The notes beneath the pieces are model-generated. The model did not search any database. It was not told where the DNA came from and saw only the letters and a list, made by a program, of their open reading frames with translations. 24,163 bases of DNA from positions 1 through 24,163 of the forward strand of contig CALEXZ010000051.1 of assembly GCA_937926195.1 (NCBI GenBank), in the 5' to 3' direction. The position numbers and the translations under genes are program-made. This DNA is from an uncultured Actinomyces sp. Lineage in GTDB: Bacteria > Actinomycetota > Actinomycetes > Actinomycetales > Actinomycetaceae. How positions within the stretch are numbered: the stretch's first letter is position 1; the number at the start of each line of letters is the position of its first letter. Below are positions 1-7,474 of the stretch, piece by piece.

Positions 1-172
1 TCAGGGCGTCGGCCATGTCGAGCAGCTCGTCGGTGGTGTCACCCATGGCGGAGACGACGACGACGACGGTGTTACCCGCGTTGCGGGTGGCGACGACGCG
101 CTTGGCGACGCGACGCATCGCCTCGACGTCGCTCACGGACGAGCCGCCGTACTTCTGCACGACCAGGGCCAT
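1..172 (-). CDS. lysC: Aspartate kinase, N-terminal 57 residues (cut by window edge)
   Basis: The protein starts MALVVQKYGGSSV and continues through a VVVVVSAMGDTTDELL segment. This is the N-terminal nucleotide-binding part of aspartokinases (the KYGGSS signature), which phosphorylate aspartate in the first step of lysine, threonine and methionine synthesis in the cytoplasm. The ATG is at 172 and a GGAG lies about 8 nt upstream, so this gene, unlike many neighbours, has a Shine-Dalgarno-type leader. The coding sequence runs off the left edge, so the ACT domains cannot be seen. recR and dnaX lie on the same strand a little further right, a common actinobacterial neighbourhood, here separated by about 3 kb of accessory genes. 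The family assignment is firm; the subtype (feedback-sensitive or not) cannot be judged. Confidence 0.93.
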   Translation of the reverse strand, partial: MALVVQKYGGSSVSDVEAMRRVAKRVVATRNAGNTVVVVVSAMGDTTDELLDMADAL

Positions 173-285
173 GTGGGGTGCTCCGTTCACTGGGGGCGAC
201 CCGGGCCACGGGAGGGGCGCGGGCCGGTGTCGCGGACCGGGCGCGCGGGCGGCGTCAGGCCCACGACGGCGTGGCTTCTGGCCTC

Positions 286-312
286 AGCATACGGCCCGTC
301 CGCTGGGCGGAC
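286..312 (-). promoter_or_regulatory. Putative lysC promoter with a palindrome in the -35 region
   Basis: On the minus strand a TATGCT -10-like hexamer (286-291) is preceded by a perfect palindrome, GTCCGC-TGG-GCGGAC (298-312), where a -35 box would be expected. This implies a 5' leader of roughly 110 nt before lysC. No good TTGACA-like box is visible. The palindrome could be an operator; that is inference. Apart from this, 173-380 holds no gene that I can support. Confidence 0.35.
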
Positions 313-380
313 CCGTGTGATCCTCCATCCTGAGATGCGGTCGCGGGCCCGCGCCGGGGCGGCAGGCGCCCGACGGGCCG

Positions 381-950
381 TCAGTGTCCGGGCAGGTGCG
401 CCGACCTCGCGTCTTCGGCCCACCGGACCGTCCACGGGACGACCGGCGGGTCCTCCCGGCCGGTGACGACATAGATCCTGCCGTTGACAACACGCCGCAG
501 CTTCTTCCTCAGCGCCTGGTGGTAGTCCACCATCGCCGTCACAGCCTTCGCCCGTCGCACCTTCGCGGCGTACGGCTGCGCACCGGGGAGATCGATTCGC
601 AGAACGACGTACAGCCCGCGCGCCCGCACCGCCCGACGGCAGAACTGGAAGTGGTTATGCTCGTCCCTGGTTCCGGCGTGCAGGCCCGCGAGGGTGTCCA
701 TGACCTTCTCGCTTACGAGGGCGACCAGGTCGTGAGGGGCCTCCGCATCCCCGCGGGAGTAGTCCTTCGCCTCAATGAGCCACAGGTCGTCACCGTCGAG
801 CGCGACGATGTCACACCCGTGCAGACCTCTGTCCGTCGGGTCCTTGAGCCGGGTAAGGACGTTCCGGAAGTACGGCCACTCGTCGTACTTCGTCACGTCC
901 CACCCGTCCTCGAAAGAGAAGACGGAGCCGTCGACGTCGAGGTCAGGCAT
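381..950 (-). CDS. Small PD-(D/E)XK-like nuclease, partner of the upstream ATPase
   Basis: 189 residues. The fold clue is in the first third: GCDIVALDGDDLWLIEAKDY at residues 45-64 has Asp47, then 12 residues, then Glu60-Ala-Lys62, the D-X(n)-E-X-K arrangement of PD-(D/E)XK nucleases with hydrophobic strands on both sides. The C-terminal half is basic (KVRRAK, RKKLRR), which suits nucleic-acid binding. I do not recognise a named family. The gene begins 6 nt after the stop codon of the ATPase gene, so the two are almost certainly co-transcribed and translationally coupled. ATPase plus small nuclease pairs are typical of anti-phage systems (Septu, PARIS and similar), but those use HNH or TOPRIM partners, so this combination differs. 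A nuclease role is inferred from the motif alone. Confidence 0.65.
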   Translation of the reverse strand: MPDLDVDGSVFSFEDGWDVTKYDEWPYFRNVLTRLKDPTDRGLHGCDIVALDGDDLWLIEAKDYSRGDAEAPHDLVALVSEKVMDTLAGLHAGTRDEHNHFQFCRRAVRARGLYVVLRIDLPGAQPYAAKVRRAKAVTAMVDYHQALRKKLRRVVNGRIYVVTGREDPPVVPWTVRWAEDARSAHLPGH

Positions 951-956
951 CGTGCG

Positions 957-2015
957 TCACCGGTAGTAGAGGTAGCGAGAGCTCTGCTCGAGCTCGGCGT
1001 CCAGAGCCGTCAGGACGGGAAGGTCGTCCAGGTCGTCGGCCTGGGCGGCGACGACGGCCCCGGACTCTTCCCTGTCGAGGCCGGTGTAGCGAATGTCTGC
1101 CGCGCCGTCCTCGTCGAGCATCTGCAGCTCGCGCAGGAGGAAGAGACTGTGGGTGGCAAGGAAGACCTGTACGCCGTGGGCGGCGAGACGGGCGACGAGC
1201 GGCGCGAGGGCACGAATGGTTGCCGGGTTGAGGTTGGCCTCAGGCTCGTCCCAGAAGAGGTAGCCCTGATCCCTCAGGACCCCGTTGGACAGCAGGACCT
1301 GAAGCATGCCGAGCTTGCGGTGGCCCTCGGACACGAGCGGTGCCTCCAGGCGGTCCTCGTCGGACCCGCTCCGCCTGAGGACGAAGCGGTCGCCGTCCAC
1401 CTCGAACCGGCCTCCCATGACCTCGGTGACAGCGTCCTCGACGCTGGTCCCCGAGCGGCCTTTGAGGCGGGGGCGGTACAGGAGCTCCGCCAGGTCGTTC
1501 CACGTCTCGTCGAAAGGAACCTCATAGGTCGCGTACAGCGAACGCAGACCGGGTGCGACCGAGAGGATCTCGTGCGCGGGCAGGAAGACCGGGAAGGCGC
1601 GAGGCCGGTGGAAGGCGAGACCGACCTTGATGCTGTGCGTTCCCCCCGGGGGATCGTCGCCCGGGAAACGAAGGTGAAGGTCGCTGTCATCGCCCAGCGT
1701 GATGGTGAGGTGCGTCTGCTGCCGTCCGTGCGTTGTGAGAGAGCGCAGCGTGTCCACGTTGAAGACACCGCACAGCTTGTCCCGGACAGCGGTCGGCCAC
1801 AGCAGCCCGTCCATGTCCTCGTCAGGCGGGAACCGGACCGGGTTGGACTTCTCGGAGGCGACGGACGTCATGGCGTACAGCGTCCGAAGGAGCAGGGACT
1901 TGCCGGTGTTGTTGGTGCCGACAATGACATTGACCTGGGGCGAGAAGGTCATCTCGACAGACTCGAAGGGCCCGAGGTTGGTCAGGCTCAGAGTCGTGAT
2001 CGGCTGCTCCACCAT
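957..2015 (-). CDS. AAA/ABC-type ATPase of the OLD/SMC-like class, putative defence ATPase
   Basis: 352 residues from the ATG at 2015. An ATG at 2063 would add 16 residues, but the shorter start matches where such ATPases begin (ITTLSLTNLGPFESVEM) and has a TAGACT box 7 nt upstream. Motifs in order: Walker A GTNNTGKS near residue 33, an ABC-signature-like VSEGHRKLG in the last third, Walker B LFWDEPEANLNP, and an H-loop LATHS. This is the single-chain split-ABC ATPase head found in AAA_15/AAA_21 proteins (RecF, OLD, PtuA, AriA), without a long coiled coil and without a TOPRIM domain fused to its C-terminus. Its partner is the PD-(D/E)XK-like gene downstream. Known relatives act as sensors or assembly platforms that license a nuclease effector. 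That this pair is a defence system is inference from architecture and from its insertion between conserved genes. Confidence 0.8.
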   Translation of the reverse strand: MVEQPITTLSLTNLGPFESVEMTFSPQVNVIVGTNNTGKSLLLRTLYAMTSVASEKSNPVRFPPDEDMDGLLWPTAVRDKLCGVFNVDTLRSLTTHGRQQTHLTITLGDDSDLHLRFPGDDPPGGTHSIKVGLAFHRPRAFPVFLPAHEILSVAPGLRSLYATYEVPFDETWNDLAELLYRPRLKGRSGTSVEDAVTEVMGGRFEVDGDRFVLRRSGSDEDRLEAPLVSEGHRKLGMLQVLLSNGVLRDQGYLFWDEPEANLNPATIRALAPLVARLAAHGVQVFLATHSLFLLRELQMLDEDGAADIRYTGLDREESGAVVAAQADDLDDLPVLTALDAELEQSSRYLYYR

Positions 2016-2028
2016 GGTGTTGAGTCTA
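2016..2028 (-). promoter_or_regulatory. Leaderless-type promoter of the ATPase/nuclease operon
   Basis: TAGACT (minus strand, 2023-2028) lies 7 nt before the ATG at 2015, and there is no Shine-Dalgarno sequence between them. This is the spacing expected when transcription starts at the initiation codon. No convincing -35 box is seen. The divergent membrane-protein gene has its own TAGCGT box at 2111-2116, so 2016-2122 carries two back-to-back leaderless-type promoters. Confidence 0.5.
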
Positions 2029-2122
2029 GGACGCTCGGCTCTCGCACACTGTTGGCCCCGCAAGGCGCAATGGGACGGAGTGCACCGTGCCGGAACACCG
2101 ACGAGGCTCGTAGCGTGACGGC

Positions 2123-3277
2123 ATGAGCACGCCCGGGCCCTCCCTCACCCCGCAGGCCGTCCCCGCGGGCGCACCCGCCGGGGCGGGCGCCACCGGCCTG
2201 CTGCCGCAGGCCCTCGCCCAGGCCCGGCTCACGTTCCGCACGGCCCGGCTCGCCCGTGTCCTCGTGCGCTGGACGCTCGCGCAGTGGACCGTGTCCTTCG
2301 GCACGCTCGTGGCCCTCGCCCTCGGCGGGGCCTCGCGCTGGCAGCTCGGGCCGCTCGCCTACGACGCCTCACTGCTCAGCGCCGCCTGCGCGGGTCTGCT
2401 TCTCGCACCCCTGCTGGCGGCCCGGTGCGAACGGGCCGCCGTTGAGGGTGCGGCGGGTCCGGGAGCGCCAGGCCCGGGGGCGCTCGAGCACCATGCGAAG
2501 GAGACCTGCGGGCCGACGGCCTGCGGCGCCGCCGCTGTGCTCGCACGCCTGCTCCTCGTCCTGCCCTTCGTAGCGGTGGAGGCGGTACCGCTGGTGGTCC
2601 TCGGCCTGGGCCTGGAGGGGGCGTCGCCGTGGGCGGTGCCGGCTCATCTGCTGCTGCTCGCGCTCATGGGCTGGGCCTCCTGCTGCCTCGGCTGGGCGGC
2701 GCGTGCGCTGGGGGCACGCATCGCCGTCGGGATCGTGTACGCGCTCACGGCGGCCGTGGCCCTCGGGACGCCCGCGGCCGTGCTGGGGCTGGGGAGCGTC
2801 GTCAACGTGGAGCAGGAGCAGACGGTCTACTCGATCAACGGGGACACCTCCAGCACCGAGTGCTCCCTCACGCCGACGGTGCAGACCCGCACGGTGGGCC
2901 GCTCGGAGCTGTACTGGTGGCTGCTGGTGGCGGATCCCTTCGCAGCCCTGGCGGACGCGGCCGCCCACGGCCCTGCCTTCGACGGGGAGGGGGATGAGCC
3001 CGCCTGGTTGGTCGGTTCGCTCAACGCGCTGATGGGTCTGTCGGTGGACGGGCTGCGTGATGCGCACCCGCAACGGGTGGAGATCCGTATGTGCGGCGAG
3101 GACGTCATCTGGGACCACACGGGAACAGTCATCCTCGTGCAGGCCGATCACACCCCCTTCTGGCCGGTGAGCGCGCTGCTCATGGTCGCGCTCGCTGCGG
3201 TCTCGGGTGCCGTCGGCTCGCGGGCGGAGGCTACTCGTCGACGCGGCGACGGCCCTCGAAGGCCCGGCCGAGGGTGA
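2123..3277 (+). CDS. Polytopic membrane protein, ABC-2-permease-like (hypothetical)
   Basis: 384 residues. After a Pro/Ala-rich N-terminus there are about six hydrophobic segments: near residues 53-72, 78-100, 138-165, 168-190, 197-225 and 350-370. Between the last two lies a large extracytoplasmic domain of about 120 residues with scattered Cys (TECSLTP, RMCGEDV), followed by a short cytoplasmic basic tail. This layout resembles ABC-2-type export permeases, but no ATP-binding subunit is adjacent, so transporter function is a guess. The start is chosen because TAGCGT at 2111-2116 stands 6 nt before this ATG, a leaderless-type signal. The last 47 bp overlap the 3' end of recR on the other strand. 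The gene is divergent from the ATPase/nuclease operon and probably arrived or expanded independently of it. Confidence 0.7.
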   Translation: MSTPGPSLTPQAVPAGAPAGAGATGLLPQALAQARLTFRTARLARVLVRWTLAQWTVSFGTLVALALGGASRWQLGPLAYDASLLSAACAGLLLAPLLAARCERAAVEGAAGPGAPGPGALEHHAKETCGPTACGAAAVLARLLLVLPFVAVEAVPLVVLGLGLEGASPWAVPAHLLLLALMGWASCCLGWAARALGARIAVGIVYALTAAVALGTPAAVLGLGSVVNVEQEQTVYSINGDTSSTECSLTPTVQTRTVGRSELYWWLLVADPFAALADAAAHGPAFDGEGDEPAWLVGSLNALMGLSVDGLRDAHPQRVEIRMCGEDVIWDHTGTVILVQADHTPFWPVSALLMVALAAVSGAVGSRAEATRRRGDGPRRPGRG

Positions 3278-3836
3278 CCTCGTCGGCGTACTCCAGGTCG
3301 CTGCCCACGGGCAGGCCGGAGGCGAGCCGGGAGACGGGCACGTCCATGGTGCGCAGCATCCGGGTGAGGTAGGCGGCGGTGGCCTCGCCGACGACGTCGG
3401 GGTCGGTGGCGAGGATGACCTCGCCGACCTCCCCGCCCAGCCGGGCGAAGAGCTCGCGCACGCGCAGGTCGTCGGGGCCGACGCCGTTGATGGGGTCGAT
3501 GGCGCCGCCGAGGACGTGGTACAGGCCGCGGTACTCGCGGGTGCGCTCGATGGCGACGACGTCCTTGGGTTCCTCGACGACGCAGATGACGCGCTGGTCG
3601 CGACGCGGGTCGGCGCAGATGGTGCACTGCTCGGCCTCGGCGATGTTGCCGCAGGTGGTGCAGAAGCGCACCCGTGCCTTGACGGCGCGCAGGGCGTCGA
3701 TGAGGCGCTCGACGCTGGCGGTGTCGGAGGCCAGGATGTGGAAGGCCATGCGCTGGGCGGACTTGGGGCCGACGCCGGGCAGCTCCCCGAGCTCGTCGAT
3801 GAGGTCCTGGACAGCGCCTTCGTAGACGGCGGGCAT
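3231..3836 (-). CDS. recR: Recombination protein RecR
   Basis: 201 residues, the usual size. It has an N-terminal helix-hairpin-helix (LGELPGVGPKSAQRMAFHIL), a C4 zinc finger with Cys59, Cys62, Cys71 and Cys74, and a TOPRIM domain beginning ICVVEEPKDVVAIE and including ATDPDVVGEATA, ending with the Walker-B-like GLPVGSDLEYADEVTLGRA. RecR acts with RecO (and RecF) to load RecA on single-stranded gaps. The ATG lies 3 nt after the dnaX stop codon, so the two are co-transcribed, as in many bacteria. The last 47 bp are shared with the convergent membrane-protein gene, so there is no spacer in which a separate terminator could sit. Confidence 0.97.
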   Translation of the reverse strand: MPAVYEGAVQDLIDELGELPGVGPKSAQRMAFHILASDTASVERLIDALRAVKARVRFCTTCGNIAEAEQCTICADPRRDQRVICVVEEPKDVVAIERTREYRGLYHVLGGAIDPINGVGPDDLRVRELFARLGGEVGEVILATDPDVVGEATAAYLTRMLRTMDVPVSRLASGLPVGSDLEYADEVTLGRAFEGRRRVDE

Positions 3837-3839
3837 GGG

Positions 3840-6839
3840 TCAGCGTCCCTCCGTCCCTCGGTCGGTGATGACGACTTCCTCCAGGACGGTGGCGCCGAGC
3901 AGGCGTTTGACGACCTCGAGGCCGACGGCACCGGCCTCCTCGGCGTCCTCGTCGTCCTCGCTGATGACGTCGTCCTCAAGCCGGACGGCGGGGGGTGTCT
4001 CGGTACCGGGTGGCGGCGCCTCACCGCGGGCGGCGGCGCGTGCCGCCGCCATGGCGGCGCTCACGGAGGCGCTCGGCGGCGTCCAGGCGTCCTCGGCACC
4101 GGGGTCGAAGGGCGCGGGCTCGTCGGGCAGGGGGATGCCGTCGGAGAAGTAGCCGTCATCGGGACCGGGGTCAGCAGGTCCGGGCTCGGCGGTCCAGGTC
4201 TGAGCGGCTCCGGGGTCAGCAGGTCCGGGATCGGCGGGCCCGGGTACACGCTGCCCGGTCTCGGCCGGGCCGGTTCCGGTGGGAACGGGCGGCGTGGGGC
4301 CCGCCCCGGGTGCGGTGGGCCCGGGAAGAGCACGCCCGTGGTCGAGGCTCGCGGGCGCCTCCTCGGGCGTCCACGCGTCCTCGGGCGACGGCGCGCCTTC
4401 CGGGGCTGGCGCACCCTGCGGTGTCGGGGCGCTCACGGGGGAGGGCGGAGCAGACGGAGGGGACGCAGCGGGAACCTCCGGCAGGGCGTGGAGGCGGTGC
4501 ACGGTGGCCAGGGGCGTCTCGGTCGGCTCCCCCACCGGTCCCGAGGTGGGCGGCACAGCAGCCGGGGGCGGCGTCGGGTCGGCCTGGGCGGTGGTCGGGG
4601 CACTGGTCGAGGTACCGGCCGGGGCTGCGGCTCGCGCACCGGAGAGGCGGGCCTGGCCGATAGGCGCGACCTCCCCCCAGCCCACGGGCTCAGGGGTGGT
4701 CTCAACGGCGGCGGACGGGCTCGGGTGCCCGTCCTGGGGACCGGGGACGGTGCCACCCGACGGGGGGACCGGAGCGTGCTCACCCCAGCCGGGGGAGGGC
4801 TCGCGGCCGCCCGGCGCGAAGCTCGCGGGCACGTCCCGGACGTCCCTCGCCTGCGTGGCGGCCGAGGGGCGGGGGCCCGTGGGCTCTGCGCCGCCGGGGC
4901 CTCCGGGTCGCGGACCACCGGGGCCTGCGGGCCCTGTACCGCCCGGCCCTCCCACCGGACCGGTGTCACCAGGTCCACGGCCGCCGGACCCTCCCGCAGG
5001 CCCGGCACCTCCGGGGCCGCCCGGGCCGCCGGGGTCCCCGACGAGGACCGCCTCGACCTCAAGCTGGAGGCCGAGGGCCTGGTGAAGGGCCTGGGCGACG
5101 ACGGGGCCGTGCCCGTGACGGAAGGCGTTGACGAGCCCGGGTGAGGTGAACAGGACCCGGAAGACGCCGGAGTCGATGTCACCGGGCTGGGCGTGGGGCT
5201 CGACAAGCGCCCACGTGGCACGACGCTCACGCTTGACGGCGTCAAGGACCTCACCCCACCGGGTGCGGATCATCTCGCCGTCGGCCCCGGCGCTGCCCAC
5301 GGCCCGCTGCGCTTGCCCCTGTTGGGAGGCTCCAGCCGCATCGGGGGCGGCGGGCGCGGCCGGGGGTACCGCGGGAGCCACGGGCTCAGCCGGGGGCCTC
5401 GGTGGCATCGCCGCCTCGGGCACCGGCGGTGCCACCGGATGGGGCTCCGGCTGCGCTGGCCACTCGGAGGCTGTCGGACCCGGCTGCGCCGCAGGCTGGG
5501 GCTCCGGCTGCATCGCACCCTCAGCGCCCGCCTGGGGCGCCGACTGGGACACCGGCTGAGGCTCCTCGACAGCCTTGGCGGTGCGCTCACCGCCACCGGC
5601 CGCTCGGCGGGCGATGTCCGCCGCCAGCGCGCGTGGGTCCTGCACGGCGGGAGCCGCAGGCTGCTCGGGACGCGCCACCGACGGCGTCGGCCCGCCGCCG
5701 ACGACCCCCTGAGGTGCGCCCCGCCCGCCGGTCTGGGCCACCTGGGGGACAAGAAGACGGGCCATGAGCAGCTCAAGCTGTAGCCGCGGCGAGGTCGCCC
5801 CCACCATCTGGGTCAGGGCCTGGGCGGTGAGGTCGGCGTAGCGCGACAGCGCGGCCGAGCCGATGGTGCGCGCCTGCACCTCCATGCGCTCCAGCTCGTC
5901 GGACGGCAGGGAGCCGAGGGCGGGACCGGCCTGTGCCCCGGCGAGCGCGATGACCAGCAGGTCGCGCAGCCGCTGGAGGAGGTCCTCGACGAAGCGCCGC
6001 GGGTCGTGCCCGGAGGAGATGACACGGTCGACGACGCGGAAGACACCGGCACCCGAGGCCGCGGCGATGGAGTCGACGCACTGGTCGAGCATCGTCGTGT
6101 CGGTGTAACCGAGCAGGGCGACGGCCCGCTGGTAGTCCACCTCGGCGTCGAGTGCGCCGCCGATGAGCTGGTCCATGACGGACAGGGTGTCTCGCACGCT
6201 CCCCCCGCCTGCGCGGGTGACCAGCGGGAACACCCCAGGCCCCACACCGACGCCCTCCGCCTGGCACAGGAGACCGAGGTAGGCCTCCAGGGTGTCCGGC
6301 GGCACGAGCCGGAAGGGGTAGTGGTGGGTGCGCGAGCGGATCGTGCCGATGACCTTCTCCGGCTCGGTGGTGGCGAAGATGAACTTCACGTGCGCCGGGG
6401 GCTCCTCGACGAGCTTGAGCAGGGCGTTGAACCCCTGCGGGGTGACCATGTGGGCCTCGTCGAGGATGAAGATCTTGAAGCGGTCGCGGGCAGGAGCGAA
6501 GACGGCGCGCTCGCGCAGGTCGCGGGCGTCGTCGACGCCGTTGTGGCTGGCGGCGTCGATCTCGACGACGTCGAGGCTGCCAGGCCCCCCGGTGGCGAGG
6601 TCCTGGCAGGAGGGGCACTGCCCGCAGGGCGTGTCCGTGGGGAACTGCACGCAGTTGAGGCAGCGGGCGAGGATACGGGCGCTGGTGGTCTTGCCGCAGC
6701 CGCGCGGGCCGGAGAAGAGGTAGGCGTGGGTGACGCGGTCGCCGCGCAGCGCCGCCATGAGGGGGGCGGTCACGTGCTCCTGCCCGATGACGTCCTGGAA
6801 GGTGTCCGGGCGGTAGCGGCGGTACAGAGCGGTGGTCAC
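3840..6839 (-). CDS. dnaX: DNA polymerase III subunits gamma/tau
   Basis: 999 residues with a GTG start. The clamp-loader AAA+ part occupies about residues 1-375: Walker A GPRGCGKT (44-51), zinc Cys63, Cys72, Cys75 and Cys78, a DEAH box in ILDEAHM, sensor 1 in TTEPEKV, and the domain III collar. A second conserved block, found in actinobacterial DnaX (RTRWGEVLDAVKRERR onward), lies at about 520-605, and a short conserved tail (GLEVVKRLLGATVLEEV) is at the C-terminus. Between them are long Pro/Ala/Gly linkers that make the protein much longer than typical tau. It loads the sliding clamp and bridges polymerase and helicase at the replication fork. I saw no obvious slippery heptamer for a gamma frameshift. 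TAGAGT 6 nt before the GTG indicates leaderless expression. recR follows after 3 nt. Confidence 0.96.
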   Translation of the reverse strand: MTTALYRRYRPDTFQDVIGQEHVTAPLMAALRGDRVTHAYLFSGPRGCGKTTSARILARCLNCVQFPTDTPCGQCPSCQDLATGGPGSLDVVEIDAASHNGVDDARDLRERAVFAPARDRFKIFILDEAHMVTPQGFNALLKLVEEPPAHVKFIFATTEPEKVIGTIRSRTHHYPFRLVPPDTLEAYLGLLCQAEGVGVGPGVFPLVTRAGGGSVRDTLSVMDQLIGGALDAEVDYQRAVALLGYTDTTMLDQCVDSIAAASGAGVFRVVDRVISSGHDPRRFVEDLLQRLRDLLVIALAGAQAGPALGSLPSDELERMEVQARTIGSAALSRYADLTAQALTQMVGATSPRLQLELLMARLLVPQVAQTGGRGAPQGVVGGGPTPSVARPEQPAAPAVQDPRALAADIARRAAGGGERTAKAVEEPQPVSQSAPQAGAEGAMQPEPQPAAQPGPTASEWPAQPEPHPVAPPVPEAAMPPRPPAEPVAPAVPPAAPAAPDAAGASQQGQAQRAVGSAGADGEMIRTRWGEVLDAVKRERRATWALVEPHAQPGDIDSGVFRVLFTSPGLVNAFRHGHGPVVAQALHQALGLQLEVEAVLVGDPGGPGGPGGAGPAGGSGGRGPGDTGPVGGPGGTGPAGPGGPRPGGPGGAEPTGPRPSAATQARDVRDVPASFAPGGREPSPGWGEHAPVPPSGGTVPGPQDGHPSPSAAVETTPEPVGWGEVAPIGQARLSGARAAAPAGTSTSAPTTAQADPTPPPAAVPPTSGPVGEPTETPLATVHRLHALPEVPAASPPSAPPSPVSAPTPQGAPAPEGAPSPEDAWTPEEAPASLDHGRALPGPTAPGAGPTPPVPTGTGPAETGQRVPGPADPGPADPGAAQTWTAEPGPADPGPDDGYFSDGIPLPDEPAPFDPGAEDAWTPPSASVSAAMAAARAAARGEAPPPGTETPPAVRLEDDVISEDDEDAEEAGAVGLEVVKRLLGATVLEEVVITDRGTEGR

Positions 6840-6851
6840 GGTCCGACTCTA
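6840..6851 (-). promoter_or_regulatory. Leaderless-type promoter of dnaX-recR
   Basis: On the minus strand TAGAGT (6846-6851) is followed by 6 nt and then the GTG start at 6839. No ribosome binding site is present. The rest of 6852-6964 holds nothing else that I can support. Confidence 0.5.
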
Positions 6852-6964
6852 AACGGGAGCACCGACGCGATGCGACGGCCCGGACGCGGGCGCCACCGCA
6901 CCCCGCGGGCGCCGCCGTCGGAACCGGCCCGCCGCCGTCGGGCACGCAGCACCCCGGAACGTGA

Positions 6965-7053
6965 GGACCCCTCGTGCACCCGTCAGAGCCCGCTTACCCT
7001 TGCTACCTTCCGGTCCTGGGGGATTCACTGGATGACGCCGCACGAGGGGCCGC
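6965..7053 (-). ncRNA. ffs: Signal recognition particle RNA, small bacterial type (4.5S-like)
   Basis: The minus strand contains CAGGACCGGAAGGTAGCA, the conserved SRP apical loop recognised by Ffh (GGA / GGAAG / AGCA internal-loop bases). It is flanked by long complementary arms: CCCCTCGTGC (minus strand, 7040-7049) pairs with GCACGAGGGG (6968-6977). The result is a single hairpin of about 90 nt. The RNA forms the SRP core with Ffh and targets membrane and secreted proteins. Its place just upstream of dnaX is a common location in actinobacteria. The ends are estimated from the pairing and from the -10 box just upstream. Confidence 0.93.
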
Positions 7054-7058
7054 GTCAG

Positions 7059-7064
7059 AGTGTA
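7059..7064 (-). promoter_or_regulatory. -10 box for the SRP RNA
   Basis: TACACT on the minus strand, placed so that transcription would start about 7 nt downstream, at the base of the SRP RNA stem near 7052. No clear -35 hexamer is visible. Confidence 0.5.
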
Positions 7065-7172
7065 CCCGACTCGGAGCCCGACGCAGCACCCCGACTCCGC
7101 GCACCGGGTGGTCGTGACCGATGCCACCGGCCTCATCCGCCCCACGGCTGGCCCCGCGGGGCGCGGGTCGCA

Positions 7173-7178
7173 TATAGT
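7173..7178 (+). promoter_or_regulatory. -10 box for tRNA-Ser
   Basis: TATAGT, the most AT-rich hexamer in this stretch, stands about 44 nt before the mature tRNA 5' end. The start site would be near 7185 and leave a short 5' leader for RNase P. No strong -35 box is visible. Confidence 0.45.
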
Positions 7179-7221
7179 TCAGTCCCGTTGCACGGGACCG
7201 TTCGCGGTCGCGTCAGCGCCT

Positions 7222-7306
7222 GGAGGATTCGCCTAGTGGCCTATGGCGCACGCTTGGAAAGCGTGTTGGGTGCAAGCCCTCGGGGGTTCGAATCCCCCAT
7301 CCTCCG
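7222..7306 (+). tRNA. tRNA-Ser(GGA)
   Basis: The acceptor stem GGAGGAT (7222-7228) pairs with ATCCTCC (7299-7305), with G7306 as discriminator base. The anticodon loop CTTGGAAAG carries GGA, reading UCC/UCU serine codons. A long variable arm (GTTGGGTGCAAGCCCTC region) and a T-arm GGGGGTTCGAATCCCCC confirm a class II serine tRNA. The bases after the discriminator are CCG, so the CCA end is not fully encoded and must be added by tRNA nucleotidyltransferase. Confidence 0.97.
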
Positions 7307-7310
7307 CCGG

Positions 7311-7343
7311 AGCCCCGGAATCACTGAGATTCCGGGGCTTTTT
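7311..7343 (+). terminator. Intrinsic terminator after tRNA-Ser
   Basis: AGCCCCGGAAT pairs with ATTCCGGGGCT around a short loop and is followed by a run of T. It is the only canonical U-tailed terminator in the window. Confidence 0.9.
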
Positions 7344-7474
7344 CGTTCCTCACGCCCCTCGTGTCCCGGCACCGACGACGCCTTTGCCCGTGTTTCCCCG
7401 CGGGTTGGGAGCCCATAACCTGTCCCCAACCCCCGGTACCCAACCGGATCCCTCGGACCTTGCGAGTTGAGCAG

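Noticed and set aside
384..2126. Long plus-strand open frame of about 580 codons opposite the ATPase/nuclease operon
   Set aside because: It is the antisense shadow of the GC-rich genes on the minus strand; it has no domain, a composition rich in Val/Arg/Glu typical of reverse-complement reading, and no start signal.
2369..4024. Minus-strand open frame of about 550 codons spanning recR in another frame
   Set aside because: Ser/Pro/Arg-rich out-of-frame translation of recR and antisense of the membrane-protein gene; no motif.
3207..5144. Long plus-strand open frame of about 645 codons across recR and dnaX
   Set aside because: Gly/Arg/Ala-rich antisense reading of recR and the DnaX linkers; both minus-strand genes have unmistakable motifs.
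3840..6839. Programmed frameshift producing gamma from dnaX
   Set aside because: No A-rich slippery heptamer with a stimulatory Shine-Dalgarno was found after the AAA+ part; GC-rich repeats there are not sufficient evidence.
7281..7306. tRNA-Ser 3' end as an attachment site for a mobile element
   Set aside because: I found no second copy of the tRNA 3' sequence in the window and no integrase gene.
6006..7418. Plus-strand open frame opposite dnaX and running through the tRNA
   Set aside because: It crosses the SRP RNA, the tRNA-Ser gene and its terminator, so it cannot be a real gene.
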